This document shows, one piece after another, positions 12,881-13,703 of a DNA stretch of 13,703 nucleotides; the first letter of the stretch is position 1; every line of letters begins with the position of its first letter. Made by a program: the position numbers and the translations under genes. This stretch comes from Planctomycetaceae bacterium (GTDB lineage Bacteria; Planctomycetota; Planctomycetia; Pirellulales; Thermoguttaceae): assembly GCA_003509805.1 (NCBI GenBank), contig DOMV01000234.1:1-13703 (forward strand). Reading direction: 5' to 3'. The notes below the pieces were generated by a model that worked only from the letters and a program-made list of their open reading frames with translations, searched no databases and had not been told where the DNA came from.

Positions 12881-13567
12881 TTGACGGAATCAAGCCAATG
12901 TACAGATCGACCGCGAAAATTCACGCTCCCAATAGAATTCTATTTGGGGACAGCAATCGGATTTCTCCTTGCATCGCTCATGCTCAATGCTTCACACGGC
13001 TGGCTTTCGGGCCTGTACCCCATTCCCGTGGCAAGCATGATGTTCGTTGGATTTGTTGCGGGAATTATCAGGCAACGAATTTTTCTGAATCAATCACTTT
13101 CACAAAATTATCGTCGATTTCGGCGTATCCTATTTCTGTGCGTGATTTGGCCTCTTTGCGCTTTGGGGCCTTATGTTGGAATGAAAACTTATTACTATGT
13201 CCAAGCTGTTTCCGTGCCTCTTCCACCGGGTTGGGTACGGACATCGGTTCAAACGACAGTGCTCGGCTGGGACAACGGTTCGGGGTTCGGTATCAGAATT
13301 GAAGGGCATGGAGAAAATAAAGCAATACAATTTTATCGAGATCATTTTGAAAAAGACGGGTGGATTGGACAAAGCACCGGTAAGCCTACCTTTGCAGGAA
13401 GTAAAGGCGTTGAATTCATTTACTATCGTCCACAAAATAAATCGGGAGTTCGTTTCGGAATAGCGGACTGGGGCTTTGGATATGTCAAAGAATACGGCAG
13501 AAAAATGGGATACCCTATCGAATACAAACCCGGCCAAAAACGGATCATCTATTTATACGGCCACTAA
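12881..13567 (+). CDS. Membrane protein of unknown function, three helices plus soluble C-domain
   Basis: 228-residue protein that I do not recognise by name. Three predicted membrane helices: about 20-38 (YLGTAIGFLLASLML), 43-63 (IPVASMMFVGFVAGII) and 83-105 (ILFLCVIWPLCALGPYVG). The remaining 120 residues form a soluble domain beginning PLPPGWVRTSV, with KAIQFYRDHFEKDGW in the middle. A proline-rich lead-in followed by a FYRxxxxxxGW motif is a pattern I associate with small envelope domains of unknown role, often next to a membrane anchor. The start is a TTG at 12881, chosen because a strong AAAGGAG lies 9 nt upstream and no ATG occurs before residue 34, inside helix one. Base composition is AT-rich relative to the left half. 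It separates hdrB from hdrA. Confidence 0.75.
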   Translation: MTESSQCTDRPRKFTLPIEFYLGTAIGFLLASLMLNASHGWLSGLYPIPVASMMFVGFVAGIIRQRIFLNQSLSQNYRRFRRILFLCVIWPLCALGPYVGMKTYYYVQAVSVPLPPGWVRTSVQTTVLGWDNGSGFGIRIEGHGENKAIQFYRDHFEKDGWIGQSTGKPTFAGSKGVEFIYYRPQNKSGVRFGIADWGFGYVKEYGRKMGYPIEYKPGQKRIIYLYGH

Positions 13568-13665
13568 CCGTCAATACGGCGATTGAAAAGGATTTCTGTC
13601 GCCTCCTTTCCAACTTTTGTTTCAAAAAATAAGAAGTAATTCTCCACTCTCCATTCTCAATTAAA
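13568..13665. other. Leader region of probable hdrA
   Basis: A 98-nt gap with two mutually exclusive small hairpins: GGCGA (about 13578) with TCGCC, and AAAGGA with TCCTTT around 13587-13610. It is followed by a pyrimidine-rich, weakly repetitive attctcc/attctc stretch (about 13640-13660). No good Shine-Dalgarno or clear promoter precedes the ATG at 13666. Confidence 0.3.
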
Positions 13666-13703
13666 ATGAAAATCGGCGTCTTTACTTGTTGGTGCGGCGA
13701 GAA
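13666..13703 (+). CDS. hdrA: Probable heterodisulfide reductase subunit A, first 12 codons (cut by window end)
   Basis: The ATG at 13666 opens MKIGVFTCWCGE and then runs off the window. HdrA proteins characteristically begin M(K/R)IGVF/Y-x-C-x-CG-x-N, the N-terminal cysteine pair that contributes to an iron-sulfur cluster. The position downstream of hdrB supports the call. HdrA is the FAD-containing subunit that carries out electron transfer or bifurcation in the Hdr complex. With only a dozen residues the assignment rests on the motif and context. Confidence 0.72.
   Translation, partial: MKIGVFTCWCGE

Noticed and set aside
1..13703. CRISPR array, tRNA or rRNA genes
   Set aside because: No regularly spaced repeats with unique spacers and no tRNA- or rRNA-like sequence were recognised. 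The only repeats are short tandem or palindromic elements listed above.

Overview
The window looks like a chromosomal segment of an anaerobic or facultatively anaerobic bacterium, most likely of the Planctomycetota or a close PVC relative. This is inferred from gene style: a secreted PQQ-like beta-propeller protein opening with the DWPxFxGP motif typical of planctomycetes, a secreted HExxH protein with a LecA-like C-terminal domain, a planctomycete-style ComEC, and heterodisulfide reductase subunits. No rRNA, tRNA, CRISPR array, transposase or phage gene was found.

Left part (1 to about 8.7 kb), visibly GC-rich. On the plus strand lie the 3' part of ychF (cut by the window edge) and yraN. Facing them on the minus strand are, in transcription order, a TIM-barrel sugar isomerase-like gene, a secreted PQQ-like propeller gene, and a secreted zinc-metallopeptidase-like gene that starts inside the 3' end of the propeller gene. 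About 520 bp of apparently non-coding DNA (5378-5894) separates the TIM-barrel gene from comEC, also on the minus strand. Short in-frame tandem repeats occur in ychF and twice in comEC, and short tandem repeats also sit in the spacer beside comEC.

Right part (about 8.7 to 13.7 kb), visibly less GC-rich. A minus-strand pair, wrbA then an ABC-type ATPase with a TOPRIM-like C-terminus, runs into comEC with little or no spacing. Diverging from wrbA is hdrB on the plus strand. The 434-bp divergent spacer holds a sigma70-like promoter, a strong intrinsic terminator about 110 nt downstream of it, and then a second sigma70-like promoter for hdrB. The first promoter and terminator together define a candidate small RNA of about 106 nt that matches no family I recognise. 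After hdrB come a broken DUF433 antitoxin-type remnant, a REP-like palindromic repeat, a three-helix membrane protein of unknown function with a TTG start, and at the very edge the first codons of a probable hdrA.

How the parts relate: HdrB and HdrA are subunits of one electron-transfer enzyme, but their genes are separated here by about 1.2 kb of unrelated sequence. WrbA is a quinone-reducing flavoprotein and may share a redox theme with Hdr, although it is transcribed in the opposite direction. The ATPase/TOPRIM gene is the best candidate for a defence or DNA-transaction function; no partner gene of a known two-gene defence system sits beside it. The candidate small RNA is the most interesting unexplained element.
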